Shown piece after piece: positions 7,218 to 16,396 of a DNA stretch of 64,000 nt. The notes under the pieces are model-generated. The model was not told where the DNA came from. It saw nothing but the letters and a program-made list of their open reading frames with translations, and did not search any database. The stretch spans positions 90,929 through 154,928 of the forward strand of contig NZ_BLLG01000013.1 in NCBI RefSeq assembly GCF_011766325.1, written 5' to 3'. The first letter of the stretch is position 1. The number at the start of each line of letters is the position of its first letter. Source of the DNA: Streptomyces pacificus. GTDB lineage: Bacteria > Actinomycetota > Actinomycetes > Streptomycetales > Streptomycetaceae. A program made the position numbers and the translations under genes.

Positions 7218-8957
7218 TCAGGCCGGTGTCCGCGCGGGTAGCGGTACCGTCCATTCCGCGATGGTGCCGGTGGGCCGGTTCGCGGTGACGGCGAAGCTGC
7301 CGCCGAGGCCGGTGGCGCGCCGGAGGAGGTTGTCCAGGCCGCTGCGGCGGGTGACAGCCGGGTCGATGCCCCGGCCGTTGTCGGCGACGAGCAGCCGGAG
7401 CCGTGAGCCGTCCGTCTCTGCGGTCACCTCGACGGCGGTTGCGCGGGCATGCCGGGCGGTGTTCGAGAGGGTCTCCCGCAGCACCGCCAGCAACTGCTCG
7501 GCATGGCCGTCGGGGACGTCGGTGTCCAGCAGGCCGGTCATGCGCAGGGCGGGGGCGAAGCCGAGCACGGTGGCGGCGCGGTCTGCCTCGGCCAGCAGTC
7601 TTCCGCGCAGTCCGCCGCGGCCGTCGGCACGGTCACGCTCGCGCAGTGCGTAGATCGTGCCGCGCACGGTCTTGATGGTGTCGTCGAGGTCGTCGACGAC
7701 CCGCTGCACCCGCTCGGCGACCTCCGGCCGGTCGGCCACACGGCCCAGTACCGAGTTCAGCGTCAGCCCGGAGGCGAACAGCCGCTGGATGGCCAGGTCG
7801 TGCAGGTCGCGGGCGATGCGGTCCCGATCGCTCAGGACCATGAGCTGCTCGGCCTCGCGCCGGTGCTCGGCGATCTCCAGGGCGAGTGCGGCCTGGTCGG
7901 CGAAGCCGCTGATCATGGCCATGGTGGCCTCGGTGAACTCCGTGCCGCCCGTCAGGTTGGCGACCTGCAGGACGCCGCGCACCTGCTCGGCCCCGCCCAG
8001 GGGGAGCAGGAATCCCGGGCCCAGGCCGATGCGTGACGCGGAGCCGCCGCCGCCCTGGGGCTCCTGTGACAGGGCACTGCTCATGAACCGCCGGTTGGAG
8101 TGGTAGACCTGCGCGGCCAGTGTGGCGGCAGGCAGCACGAGCCCGTGCACATGCCCGGCGCCCTCGCCCTCAGCGGCCTCGATCACCAGCTCGTCGCCGT
8201 CGTCGAGCGGTACCGCCAGCGTCACCAGGTCAGCGCCGGACAGCGCGCTGACCGTGGCGGCGATCTGGTGCAGGACCTGTTCCGTGCCGGTGCCCGACAG
8301 CAGGTTGCGGGTCAGCTCACTGCTCGCCGCCAGCCACAGCTCGCGGCGCCGGGTGTCCTCGTACAGGCGGGCGTTGTCGATCGCGACGCCGGCCGCGGCG
8401 GCCAGGGTGCGCAGCACCGCCTCGTCGTCGTCGTCGAACTCCGCCCCGCCGTGCTTGTCGGTCAGGTACAGGTTGCCGAAGACCTGATCACGCACGCGCA
8501 CCGGCGCACCCAGGAACGTCGTCATCGGCGGGTGCCCCTCGGGGAAGCCGACGGAGCCGGGATGGCGGCCCAGATCGGCCAGGCGCAGCGGCTCCGGCTC
8601 CTCGGTCAGCAGTCCCAGGATGCCCCGGCCCTCGGGGTAGTGGCCGATCGCCTCGATCGTGTCCTCGTCCAGGCCGACCGTGATGAACCGCCGGATCCTC
8701 CCCTTCTCGCCCAGCACGCCCAGGGCCCCGTACCGGGCGTCCACCAGGGTCACGGCGGACTCGGTGATGCGGCGCAGCACGACATCGAGATCCAGGTCGG
8801 TGCCGATGGAGAGGACCGCGTCCAGCAGCGTACGCACCCGGTCCCGCGTCGCGCGGACCTGCTCCACCTGCGCCTGCAGGCCCTCCAGCAGTTCATCCAG
8901 CCGCAACTGGGGTGCCGCGGGGACGCCCTTCCGCCCCAGCGCCGGACTCTCACCCAT
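7218..8957 (-). CDS. two-GAF sensor histidine kinase (DevS/OsdK-like)
   Basis: This 579-aa protein has two GAF domains (about residues 55-200 and 222-370), a HisKA_3 dimerisation domain with phospho-acceptor H386 in RIARDLHDLAIQRLF, and a HATPase_c domain (ADNGRGID, then SGLDNLLRRA). This GAF-GAF-HisKA_3 layout is that of DevS/DosT-type kinases, whose first GAF can bind heme and sense O2/NO. The heme ligand cannot be assigned by eye. The ATG at 8957 follows GGAGGGGG by about 7 nt. The likely partner is the response regulator at 3320, about 3.2 kb away on the other side of the IS element. No transmembrane segment is seen. Confidence 0.88.
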   Translation of the reverse strand: MGESPALGRKGVPAAPQLRLDELLEGLQAQVEQVRATRDRVRTLLDAVLSIGTDLDLDVVLRRITESAVTLVDARYGALGVLGEKGRIRRFITVGLDEDTIEAIGHYPEGRGILGLLTEEPEPLRLADLGRHPGSVGFPEGHPPMTTFLGAPVRVRDQVFGNLYLTDKHGGAEFDDDDEAVLRTLAAAAGVAIDNARLYEDTRRRELWLAASSELTRNLLSGTGTEQVLHQIAATVSALSGADLVTLAVPLDDGDELVIEAAEGEGAGHVHGLVLPAATLAAQVYHSNRRFMSSALSQEPQGGGGSASRIGLGPGFLLPLGGAEQVRGVLQVANLTGGTEFTEATMAMISGFADQAALALEIAEHRREAEQLMVLSDRDRIARDLHDLAIQRLFASGLTLNSVLGRVADRPEVAERVQRVVDDLDDTIKTVRGTIYALRERDRADGRGGLRGRLLAEADRAATVLGFAPALRMTGLLDTDVPDGHAEQLLAVLRETLSNTARHARATAVEVTAETDGSRLRLLVADNGRGIDPAVTRRSGLDNLLRRATGLGGSFAVTANRPTGTIAEWTVPLPARTPA

Positions 8958-9118
8958 CCCTAGCCCCCTCCGCACACGCCGCCACCCCATCATGCCCGAA
9001 CGGCCCTGCCGCCCCGCGGGCGCATCCGCCGGCGCTGCCGCCGCGGCGGCCGGGATCCCGCCGCCGCGTCCCATGTGCCGGGGTGCGCGGTCCCGACGGG
9101 GGACTGCGCGGGCGCTGC

Positions 9119-9198
9119 CATCGGCGGGCGCTGCCATCGGCGGGTGCGGCCATCGGCGGGTGCGGCTATCGGCGGGTGCGGCTATCGGCGGGTGCGGA
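9119..9198. repeat. 16-bp tandem repeat, five copies
   Basis: Five consecutive 16-bp units starting at 9119, 9135, 9151, 9167 and 9183 (consensus CATCGGCGGGTGCGGC) differ by only a few substitutions. The last unit and part of the fourth cover the stop codon (9182-9184) and final codons of the permease gene. The array therefore sits at the junction between that gene's end and the kinase's upstream region. Confidence 0.85.
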
Positions 9199-11260
9199 CC
9201 AGCAGATGGAGGAAGTACGGCGTGCCGATCACCGCGGTCATCAGTCCGGCGCCGAGCTGCGCCGGGGCGATCACGGTACGGCCCAGCAGGTCCGCGACGC
9301 ACACCAGCGCGGCCCCGAGGAGTACCGCCACCGGTACCACCCGGACGTGCCGCCGGCCCACCAGCGCCCTCGCCGCGTGCGGGGCCACGAGCCCCACGAA
9401 GCCGATCGTGCCGGCGGCGGCGACGGCGGTGGCCGCGAGCAGCACGCTCAGCACGAGGAATCCCAGCCGCCCCCGCGCCAGATCGAGCCCCAGCAGCCTG
9501 GGGGTGTCCTCGTCCAGCGACACCAGGTCCAGTTCGGTGCGCCGGACCACCGCGGCGAGCCCGGCCACGGCCAGCACGATCGCGAGCGGGACCACGTCGG
9601 TCAGGTTCCGCCCGTATGTCGACCCCGACAGCCAGGTGAGTGCCTTCGTCGCGTTGAACGGGTCGGTGAGGACGATCAGGAGACCGATGACCGCGGCACT
9701 GCCGGTGGCGACACCGAAGCCGACGAGGACCAGCCGGTTCTGCCGGAAGCCGTCCCGCGCCGCCAGTCCGAAGACGATGAGGGAACTGGCCGCGGCGCCG
9801 GCGAACGCCGCCCCGGCCACACTCCACGGTCCGGCCGAGGCCACCGTCGTCACCAGGAGCACGGCACCGAGCGCCGCACCGCCGGAGACGCCCAGGATGG
9901 CCGGTTCGGCCAGCGGATTGCGGGTCACCGCCTGCACCAGCGTCCCGGCCAGGGCGAGCGCGGCGCCCGCGCACAGGGCCGCGAGGACCCGGGGCACGCG
10001 GGTGTCCAGGACGAATCCGACCGTGCGACCGGCCCTGCCCTGGGCCCAGTTCAGCACGTCGCCGAGCAGCAGCTTGCTGTCTCCCAGCAGCACGGCGGTG
10101 ATCGTCACACCGACGAGCACCGCCACCAGCACGGCCGTGGTGGTCAGGAAGACGGCCCGGCTCCGGATGCGCAGCCGGTCGGCGGCAGCGGCGGTACCCG
10201 CACCGCCCGCAGCATCCCTGACCCGGGCGGCCATCACGACCAGGAACAGGGCGCCGACGAGGCTGGTGGCCACGCCCGTCGGCACGGCGACCGCCACGTC
10301 GGCGGGCACCACGGCGCGCAGCAGCACGTCCGAGCCGAGGACCAGCACCGCACCGGCCAGACCGGCGACGGGTATGCCCGCACGCGCCCGGGAGTACGCC
10401 CGGAACCGGCGCGCGAGCGGCCGTACCAGGGCCGGGGCGCACAGCCCCACGAACCCGATCGGCCCGGCGAGGGTGACGGCCGCAGCCGAGAGCAGCGCCG
10501 CGAGCGCGACCACCGTGACCCGGGTCGCCCGGACGGGGACGCCGAGCCCGCGCGCCGCGTCCTCGCCGAGCGCCAGGGCGTCCAGCCTGCGCCCCACGAG
10601 CAGCAGCCCGACGAGGCCGATCACGGCGAGCGGCGCCATCTGCAGCACGCCGTCGAAGCCGTTCTGCGCGATGCTGCCCTGGTTCCAGCGGTAGAGCCCC
10701 TCCGTCTGCTGCGGGAAGAGCAGCAGCAGGCTCTCGGTGACGGCGGTCAGCCCGAGCATCAGGGCGCTGCCGGCGAGCACCAGCCGTACGGTGCCGGTGC
10801 CCAGGCCCGACAGCCCGAGCACCACGGCCGCCGCCGCGAGACCGCCGGCGAACGCCACCCCGGAGGAGGCGAGGAGCGGCAGCGAGACGCCGGTGACGGT
10901 GGCCAGTCCCAGGGCAAGATAGGAGCCGGCGTTCACCGCCAGGGTGTCGGGGGAGGCGAGCACATTGCGGCTGACCGCCTGGAGGGCGGCGCCCGCCATG
11001 CCGAGCACGGCCCCGACGAGCAGCCCCGCGGCCATACGGGGGAGCCGGGAGGCGATGACGACGGACGCGTCGCCCGGTTCGGCGCGCCCGGTGAGCGCCT
11101 TCCAGACCTCGGGCGCGCCGACGGCGGCCGTGCCCTGGGTGATGTCGACGACCGCGAGGGCCGCGAGAAGGAGGACCAGCGCGGCCGTCACCGCGGCCGC
11201 GCCCGTCCGGGAGGGGGCGGCCGGAGGAAGGGTGGCGGGCGGGGAAGCGGTGACGGCCAT
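9182..11260 (-). CDS. fused double permease of a siderophore ABC importer (FecCD/FhuB type)
   Basis: This 692-aa polytopic membrane protein consists of two tandem FecCD/BtuC-like permease halves (about 1-350 and 360-692), as in FhuB. Both halves contain the conserved GxxLAxxGxxLQxxxRN-type segment (GAVLGMAGAALQAVSRN and GAALALAGTLVQAVTRN) and the GPIGFVGL or GTIGFVGL loop that contacts the ATPase. It forms the channel for ferric-siderophore uptake. The ATG at 11260 lies 5 nt past the stop of the lipoprotein gene, so the two are co-transcribed. The 3' end runs into the 16-bp tandem repeat. Confidence 0.92.
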   Translation of the reverse strand: MAVTASPPATLPPAAPSRTGAAAVTAALVLLLAALAVVDITQGTAAVGAPEVWKALTGRAEPGDASVVIASRLPRMAAGLLVGAVLGMAGAALQAVSRNVLASPDTLAVNAGSYLALGLATVTGVSLPLLASSGVAFAGGLAAAAVVLGLSGLGTGTVRLVLAGSALMLGLTAVTESLLLLFPQQTEGLYRWNQGSIAQNGFDGVLQMAPLAVIGLVGLLLVGRRLDALALGEDAARGLGVPVRATRVTVVALAALLSAAAVTLAGPIGFVGLCAPALVRPLARRFRAYSRARAGIPVAGLAGAVLVLGSDVLLRAVVPADVAVAVPTGVATSLVGALFLVVMAARVRDAAGGAGTAAAADRLRIRSRAVFLTTTAVLVAVLVGVTITAVLLGDSKLLLGDVLNWAQGRAGRTVGFVLDTRVPRVLAALCAGAALALAGTLVQAVTRNPLAEPAILGVSGGAALGAVLLVTTVASAGPWSVAGAAFAGAAASSLIVFGLAARDGFRQNRLVLVGFGVATGSAAVIGLLIVLTDPFNATKALTWLSGSTYGRNLTDVVPLAIVLAVAGLAAVVRRTELDLVSLDEDTPRLLGLDLARGRLGFLVLSVLLAATAVAAAGTIGFVGLVAPHAARALVGRRHVRVVPVAVLLGAALVCVADLLGRTVIAPAQLGAGLMTAVIGTPYFLHLLVRTRR

Positions 11261-11265
11261 CGGTG

Positions 11266-12246
11266 CTACTTCGTCAGCGCCTGGACCGTGGCGTCGACGT
11301 ACTTGCCCATCGACTCGGGGCCGCCGAACATCCAGATGCCGTCGGGCAGCCGGTGGACGTCGCCCTTCTTCACGAACGGCAGCGACGTCCACACCGAGTC
11401 CTTCGCGAGTACGCCGTTGAACGGCGTGCTGGCCGTGTCGCCGTCGCTGCCGATGTAGGCGAACTGCACGTCGCCGAGCTTGGTGAGGCCCTCGACATCG
11501 GTCGCGGCGAGCCCGTAGGCCGGGTCGCCCTCGACGGTCCAGGCGTTCTTCAGGCCGATCCTCTCGTTGACGGCGCCGATCAGCGAGCGGCTCGTGTACG
11601 GGCGGATCGAGACCTGGTTGGAGACGACATAGCCGTCGGCGAAGGCGTACGCGGTGCCGGCGTGACCGGCGTCGGCGAGGGCCTTCCTGCCCTCGGCGAG
11701 CTTCGCCTCGAAGTCCTTCTTGAGCTTCCCGGCCTGCTCCGTGGTGCCGGTGGCCTCGGCGATCAGGTCGAGGTTCCCGGTCATCTGCCCGATGGGGTCC
11801 GCCGCGTCGGCCGCGCGCACCTCCAGCACGGGTGCGATCTTGCGCAGCTGCTTCACCGCGGCCGGCGGCAGATCGGTGGTGGCGACGATCAGGTCGGGCG
11901 ACAGGGACGCGATCGTGTCCATGCTGGGCTCGCCACGGGTGCCGATGTCCTTGGGCTCGTTCTTCAGCGGAACGGCGGTGTCCCAGTTCTTGTAGCCCTT
12001 GACGTCCGCGACGCCGACGGGGTCGACGCCCAGTGACACCAGGCTCTCGACGACGTTCCACTCCGTGCCGACGACCTTCTCGGCGGGGCCGTCGAGCTTC
12101 ACCTCCGCGCCGGTCGCGTCGGTCAGGGTGATCGGCTCAGCGGCCTTCTTCGCGTCGTCGTCGGCGGCGGGCTCGGTGGTCCCGCAGGCGGTCAGGGCGA
12201 GGGCCGCCGCGGTCGCGACCGCGGCGGCGGGGATCATGCGTCTCAT
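11266..12246 (-). CDS. siderophore-binding lipoprotein
   Basis: This 326-aa protein has a lipoprotein signal peptide (lipobox LTAC, modified cysteine C21) and the Fe-siderophore-binding fold (TDATGAEVKLDGPAEKVVGTEWN, ADVKGYKNW, ASLSPDLIVATT). It captures an iron-siderophore outside the membrane and passes it to the fused permease. It overlaps the upstream ATPase gene by 4 nt (ATGA-type), which indicates one operon in the order ATPase, lipoprotein, permease. Confidence 0.92.
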   Translation of the reverse strand: MRRMIPAAAVATAAALALTACGTTEPAADDDAKKAAEPITLTDATGAEVKLDGPAEKVVGTEWNVVESLVSLGVDPVGVADVKGYKNWDTAVPLKNEPKDIGTRGEPSMDTIASLSPDLIVATTDLPPAAVKQLRKIAPVLEVRAADAADPIGQMTGNLDLIAEATGTTEQAGKLKKDFEAKLAEGRKALADAGHAGTAYAFADGYVVSNQVSIRPYTSRSLIGAVNERIGLKNAWTVEGDPAYGLAATDVEGLTKLGDVQFAYIGSDGDTASTPFNGVLAKDSVWTSLPFVKKGDVHRLPDGIWMFGGPESMGKYVDATVQALTK

Positions 12247-13100
12247 GGGGTGGTACTGAGCCTTTCGGTTCGCGAGTGGTGCCGCCCGATCGCGCGGGTG
12301 CGCAGCCGGCCGGTCAGGGGATCGGTGTCGACCTCGATGCGGATGCCGTAGGCACCGGTCAGCCGCCGCGCCGTGAGGACTTCCCCCGGGAGGCCGTCGG
12401 CGACGACCCGGCCCTCGTGGAGCAGCACGATCCGGTCGGCGACGGCCGCGGCCTGGTCGAGGTCGTGCAGGACGGCGCCGACGGCGATCCCGTGGACGTC
12501 GGCGAGGTCGCGGACGAGATCGAGGAGTTCGACCTGGTAGCGCAGATCGAGGTAGGTGGTCGGTTCGTCGAGCAGCACCACCCCGGTCTCCTGGGCGAGG
12601 CAGCAGGCGAGCCAGACCCGCTGCAGCTGTCCTCCGGACAGATGCTCCGCCCCCCGGTGGGCGAGCTCCGCGACGCCGGTCACGGCGAGCGCGCGGTCCA
12701 CCGCGGCCCGCCCGCCCGGGTCCGACGTGCCCCAGCGGCTCCGGTACGGGTACCGGCCGAACTCGACGACATCGCGCACGGTGAGCCCACCGGGTGTGGG
12801 GCGCCCCTGTGTCAGCAGGGCGACATGGCGGGAGAACTGCCGCGGAGTCAGGGCGAGTCCGTCCGTGGCGGAGTCGATGACGATGTCCGCGCTCCTGGGC
12901 CGCTGGAGCCGCGCCAGGGTGCGCAGCAGCGTCGACTTCCCGCTGCCGTTCGGCCCGACCAGCACGGTCACTTCGCCGGGCCGCAGCGTCAGGGACGCGT
13001 TGTGCACGACATCGACACGTTCGTAGGCCACGGTGACACCCGTGGCCGACAGCTCATGACCGCGGGGCCCCGGGGCCGTGTTCTCCTCACCGACTCTCAC
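12243..13100 (-). CDS. siderophore ABC importer ATPase
   Basis: This 285-aa ATP-binding subunit has Walker A at 49-57 (GPNGSGKST), the signature LSGGQLQRV, Walker B VVLLDEPT and a following D-loop. It powers the adjacent double permease. The GTG at 13100 lies only 5 nt from the iron box, so the transcript is either leaderless or begins inside the box. Because no ribosome-binding site is visible, a start slightly downstream is possible. Confidence 0.9.
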   Translation of the reverse strand: MRVGEENTAPGPRGHELSATGVTVAYERVDVVHNASLTLRPGEVTVLVGPNGSGKSTLLRTLARLQRPRSADIVIDSATDGLALTPRQFSRHVALLTQGRPTPGGLTVRDVVEFGRYPYRSRWGTSDPGGRAAVDRALAVTGVAELAHRGAEHLSGGQLQRVWLACCLAQETGVVLLDEPTTYLDLRYQVELLDLVRDLADVHGIAVGAVLHDLDQAAAVADRIVLLHEGRVVADGLPGEVLTARRLTGAYGIRIEVDTDPLTGRLRTRAIGRHHSRTERLSTTP

Positions 13101-13104
13101 GGTG

Positions 13105-13123
13105 CAAGGTTAGCCTAGCCTTA
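13105..13123 (-). promoter_or_regulatory. iron box (DmdR1/IdeR/DtxR-type operator)
   Basis: On the minus strand the 19 bases TAAGGCTAGGCTAACCTTG match the DtxR/IdeR/DmdR1 consensus TTAGGTTAGGCTAACCTAA at 15 of 19 positions. The site lies directly upstream of the ABC importer operon, so the operon is probably repressed when iron is sufficient. It is immediately followed by the Tn3-transposase relic. Confidence 0.8.
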
Positions 13124-13810
13124 TGACCGCCCCGGCGGCTGCCCCCGGCCAGGGGGCCGGCCTCTTCGACGCCGTCCAGGCCGAGGCGCTTGGCCAGGCG
13201 GCGCAACGGCTGGTTGACGGTGCGGTAGCGGGCGGTCAGCTCGGCGGCGGTGGTCTCGGCCTCGGGCCGGGCGAGTTCGCCGACGGTGCGCGCGGCCTGG
13301 TGCATTGCGGTGATGTCGACCAGGTCGAAAGCACCGCGGATGTCCTTCTGGTCGGGGTCGGCTGCGGCGTGGGCGAGGGTGATCCACGCCTCGCGCAGCA
13401 TCAGGGCTGAGGAATCCAGGTCGCCCAGGGTGCGCATGCGCTGCTTGGCGGCCAGGTTCGCGGAGGTGCGGGCCAGGTCGGACATCAGCATGTCGAAGAC
13501 CTCGATCGCCTCGTCCGCGGACCGGTTGCGCATCGCGGCGGCCGAACGCCACCAGGGTGGCCATCCGCCGCGGCTCGGCGAGGTCGGCGACCGCGCGGGC
13601 GCGCACCGAGGAGGCGTAGCGGGACAGCGCGTGCAGGCGGCCGGCGGGGATGGCGGACAGGTCCCAGCTGTGGGCGCCGAGCTTGTTCAGCTCGATGAAC
13701 CGGTCGATGGCCTTGCCCGCACCGGGGCCGGTGATGTCGCGCGGGGAGCGGCGCAGCCGGTCCAGCATGATCAGCAGGGGGGGAGCCCGGGTCAGCACGG
13801 GGCTGACGGC
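13121..13810 (-). pseudogene. Tn3-family transposase fragment, frameshifted
   Basis: Two overlapping minus-strand frames give consecutive parts of a Tn3-family transposase N-terminal half. The first (codons from 13798) reads LNKLGAHSWDLSAIPAGRL and then RARAVADLAEPRRMATLVAF. After a frameshift near 13535 the second continues as MRNRSADEAIEVFDMLMSDL through TAAELTARYRTVNQPLRRLAKR. The catalytic C-terminal part is absent and both ends are truncated. It is a relic whose left edge meets the iron box, so part of the importer promoter may lie inside transposon DNA. Confidence 0.7.
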
Positions 13811-13966
13811 GGTCAGCGGCCTCCGGAGCGGGCGGTGTTGCCCAGGCGGGTGGTGAAGCCGCCCATGGGGTCGCGGGTGAGCAGCAGCGGTTCCCCGGCG
13901 CTCAGCGAGGCAGAGGCGGGCACCGATGGTGATCGGCGGCCCACCCCTGCAGAGCTGCGGCGGCTT

Positions 13967-14839
13967 CTAGCGTGTTTCGCGCACGTGGTCGGCAAGGTTG
14001 GTCACCTTGTCGTACTTCTCGCCCTCGACCACCATCGCGTCGGACGTCTCGTCCTCGCTCACGATGGGGTTGGTCACCTCCTGGCCTTCCTGGACGAAGA
14101 GCCCCTGGGATGAGACGACACGGTAGTAGGGCTTGTCCCCCTCGATGGCCTTGACCTCATCGGGAGAAGGAGTCCTGCCGGCCTGCTTGAGCTCCCCCAG
14201 ATGGCGCTCGCCCTCCTCCGCCTTGGAACGGAGGAACCAGACCGACTCGCCCTCAGGCAGACTCGCCTTCATCTGCTCCACCGCCGCAGTCGGGTCCTCG
14301 CCGCCCCCGATGAACTCGACCGTGAGCTGCTGTTGAGACGTCTCGCCGAGCGCGCCGTCCAGGATCTCGACCGGCCGTACGACCACGCCGATCATGTACA
14401 GGCGGTCACTTCCTTCGCCTTTGATGACCCTGGTCGTCCGGATGTCGACGACTTCGGCCGTCACCACGGCGGAGGCGGCCTCGGCGGCGGCCTCGAGCGA
14501 GTCGTACTGCTCGGCCTCTCGCATGCCCGTGCCGAACCGGAGAGGCTCGAAGAACGCGGAGGCCGACTGCTGCCCGTTGCTGCCTGGTGTGTTGTCCTGG
14601 CCGAAGAGTTGCGGACCTGCGAGCAGTGCGACGGCCGTGGCCGCTGCTACGGCACCGGCGGCGATCAGTGCGATCCGGGCAGGACGTCGACGCGTGGGAG
14701 GTGTCATGTGCGTCTCCTCTTCTGGGGTGGTGCTGAGGATGTTGGCCAGGATTTGGCGTGCTTCGTCGGTGTTGTGCCATCCGTCGTACGCGGGCGGGCG
14801 GGCGCTGCGTAGGACGTGGTGGATGTCGCGGTTCTTCAC
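13967..14839 (-). CDS. putative membrane-anchored anti-sigma partner protein
   Basis: This 290-aa protein has a short cytoplasmic N-terminus (1-53), one transmembrane helix (about 54-76, ARIALIAAGAVAAATAVALL) and an extracytoplasmic domain of unknown fold. Its GTG start overlaps the stop of the ECF sigma gene by 4 nt and has AGGAGGT 7 nt upstream, inside the sigma gene. Coupling to an ECF gene plus this topology is typical of anti-sigma factors or their accessory proteins, but no zinc-binding anti-sigma motif (HxxxCxxC) is visible. The assignment is by context. Confidence 0.65.
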   Translation of the reverse strand: MKNRDIHHVLRSARPPAYDGWHNTDEARQILANILSTTPEEETHMTPPTRRRPARIALIAAGAVAAATAVALLAGPQLFGQDNTPGSNGQQSASAFFEPLRFGTGMREAEQYDSLEAAAEAASAVVTAEVVDIRTTRVIKGEGSDRLYMIGVVVRPVEILDGALGETSQQQLTVEFIGGGEDPTAAVEQMKASLPEGESVWFLRSKAEEGERHLGELKQAGRTPSPDEVKAIEGDKPYYRVVSSQGLFVQEGQEVTNPIVSEDETSDAMVVEGEKYDKVTNLADHVRETR

Positions 14840-15387
14840 GGCTCTACCTCCTGGACGGGATGCGAGGCGCAGTCCTCGGCAGCGGCAGGTCCCATCTGGC
14901 GGTGAAGTCTGCGGCGGGCTCGGTGAAGCCGGACGGCGTAGGCCCCGGGGGAGCAGCCCAGCACCTTGGCGGCCTCGGAGCCGCTCAGGTCGTACCAGGC
15001 CGACACGGTCAGGACTTCCTGGTCCGCCTCGGACAAGTGACGCATCGCGGCGATGACGGATTGCCGGTCCGCTGCGGACGCGGACTCGTCGCCCGTGTCC
15101 CGTTCCGACGTCATGACAATGAGGCGTTCGGTCAGAGCGGTCTGACGGCTGTGTCTGCGGAGCTCGTTGGCGATGATCTTCCTTGCGGTGCCGAGCAACC
15201 ATGGCAAGGCGGGGTCCCGGATCTCTTCGATGCGGCGCCACGCCGCAAGGAACGTCTCCGATACGACGTCCCGCGCGGCTTCCGGATCCAGCCTGTGTGC
15301 GGCGAAGGCGTAGACACGGTCGGCGTGTGCGGTGAACAGCCCTTCGAGCCGGCGCTGCGTGCTTCTGCTGTCACCTGCGTCTGCCAC
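14836..15387 (-). CDS. ECF-type RNA polymerase sigma factor
   Basis: This 183-aa protein has sigma region 2 (about 15-80; ARDVVSETFLAAWRRI and LPWLLGTARKIIANELRR) and region 4 (about 115-165; LSEADQEVLTVSAWYDLSGSEAAKVLGCS). The architecture is that of a stress-type ECF factor that directs RNA polymerase to a small regulon. The GTG at 15387 has AGGAGGGAG just upstream. It is translationally coupled to the membrane protein at 13967, the probable anti-sigma. The next gene upstream on the same strand is a secreted metalloprotease, a possible regulon member. Confidence 0.92.
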   Translation of the reverse strand: MADAGDSRSTQRRLEGLFTAHADRVYAFAAHRLDPEAARDVVSETFLAAWRRIEEIRDPALPWLLGTARKIIANELRRHSRQTALTERLIVMTSERDTGDESASAADRQSVIAAMRHLSEADQEVLTVSAWYDLSGSEAAKVLGCSPGAYAVRLHRARRRLHRQMGPAAAEDCASHPVQEVEP

Positions 15388-15502
15388 CCCGCTCCCTCCT
15401 CCTCTTCATCGCCGGTCGGCTGGAAAGGTGGGGACGCTGGTTCGCGTCCCCACCTTGTTGTTGTCCGTCAAGGCCGCCTGCATTACAGGCATGGCGTGAT
15501 GC

Positions 15503-16159
15503 TCAGTGATAGGCGTTGACGTGGGCGTCGTCGTGGGTGCTGGTAAGGCTGCTGATGCTCGAGGGATGCTTGTTGCTCATGCAGGACCCGTCGGTCTCCC
15601 GGTGGCGCAGGCCCACGGTGTGGCCGATTTCGTGGCATGCCATGGACTTACGATCGTGGGCATTGCCGTAGAAGCTCGAGTAGCTGCCGTTCAGGCGGAG
15701 CTTTTGACGATCGCAGCGCTTGTAGGGGTGGCTGCCGCTGGTTGACGAGCCGGACAGACATTCGACCCAGCCGACTGCTCCGTTGGAGCCGTAGTTGTAG
15801 TCCGTGACGAGGACATCGAGGGTGGAGTGGCTCTTCTTCGTGGTGGTGAGGTCGGTGTAGTACTCGTAGTCGTTCATGGCCTCCTGGAACGAGGCTGCGA
15901 TACCGGATATCTGGTTCCCGAAGGTTCCTTCCGGGTACCAGCTGTGGTCCGCGTTGTCCCCGAGGTTGACGCAGTTGCGCGGAGTGCCGCCGCACGACGT
16001 CGAGCCGAAGTTGCTGGCGTGAGCACTGGGTGCCATCAGGGCGTGGGCCACCGTGAAGGTGACAGCACTCGTCACGATGGCTCCTGCGCGCTGGAGTCTT
16101 TTCCGCCCCTTGCCGGCTCTACTGCCCGCCGCCAGATCCACTCCACTTGATGCCAACAT
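15503..16159 (-). CDS. small secreted metzincin-type zinc metalloprotease
   Basis: This 218-aa protein has an N-terminal Tat/Sec-like signal region (basic GKGRKRLQR followed by a hydrophobic stretch ending MAPSAHA). Its zinc-binding motif HEIGHTVGLRH (H176, E177, H180, H186) is the HExxHxxGxxH pattern of metzincins such as snapalysin. Several cysteines suggest disulfides in the mature enzyme. The ATG at 16159 follows GGAGGTG by about 5 nt. The substrate is unknown; the role is probably extracellular proteolysis. Confidence 0.82.
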   Translation of the reverse strand: MLASSGVDLAAGSRAGKGRKRLQRAGAIVTSAVTFTVAHALMAPSAHASNFGSTSCGGTPRNCVNLGDNADHSWYPEGTFGNQISGIAASFQEAMNDYEYYTDLTTTKKSHSTLDVLVTDYNYGSNGAVGWVECLSGSSTSGSHPYKRCDRQKLRLNGSYSSFYGNAHDRKSMACHEIGHTVGLRHRETDGSCMSNKHPSSISSLTSTHDDAHVNAYH

Positions 16160-16396
16160 GACACCTCCGTTGGTTGCGTCTGCTGCGTGATCAAATGCCA
16201 AACTAGATGTGTTTCTTGCGTGTGTGGCGAGTGTTTGTAAAGTGATCATCTGTATTCCGCTTCCGCTCGAGATCGAGGGCCGCGCAGGGTGTCCACGGAC
16301 AGCGGGCCGTCGGGTGGTGCTCTCGCCGCAAGATCAACGGCGAGCAGGTCCGCAGGATGGGAGCCGAGCCCCGCGGCTCCGCGGCTTCCCGATATA

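Noticed and set aside
9119..9198. Tandem repeat considered as a CRISPR array
   Set aside because: The units are contiguous 16-bp copies with no spacers, and no cas genes are present.
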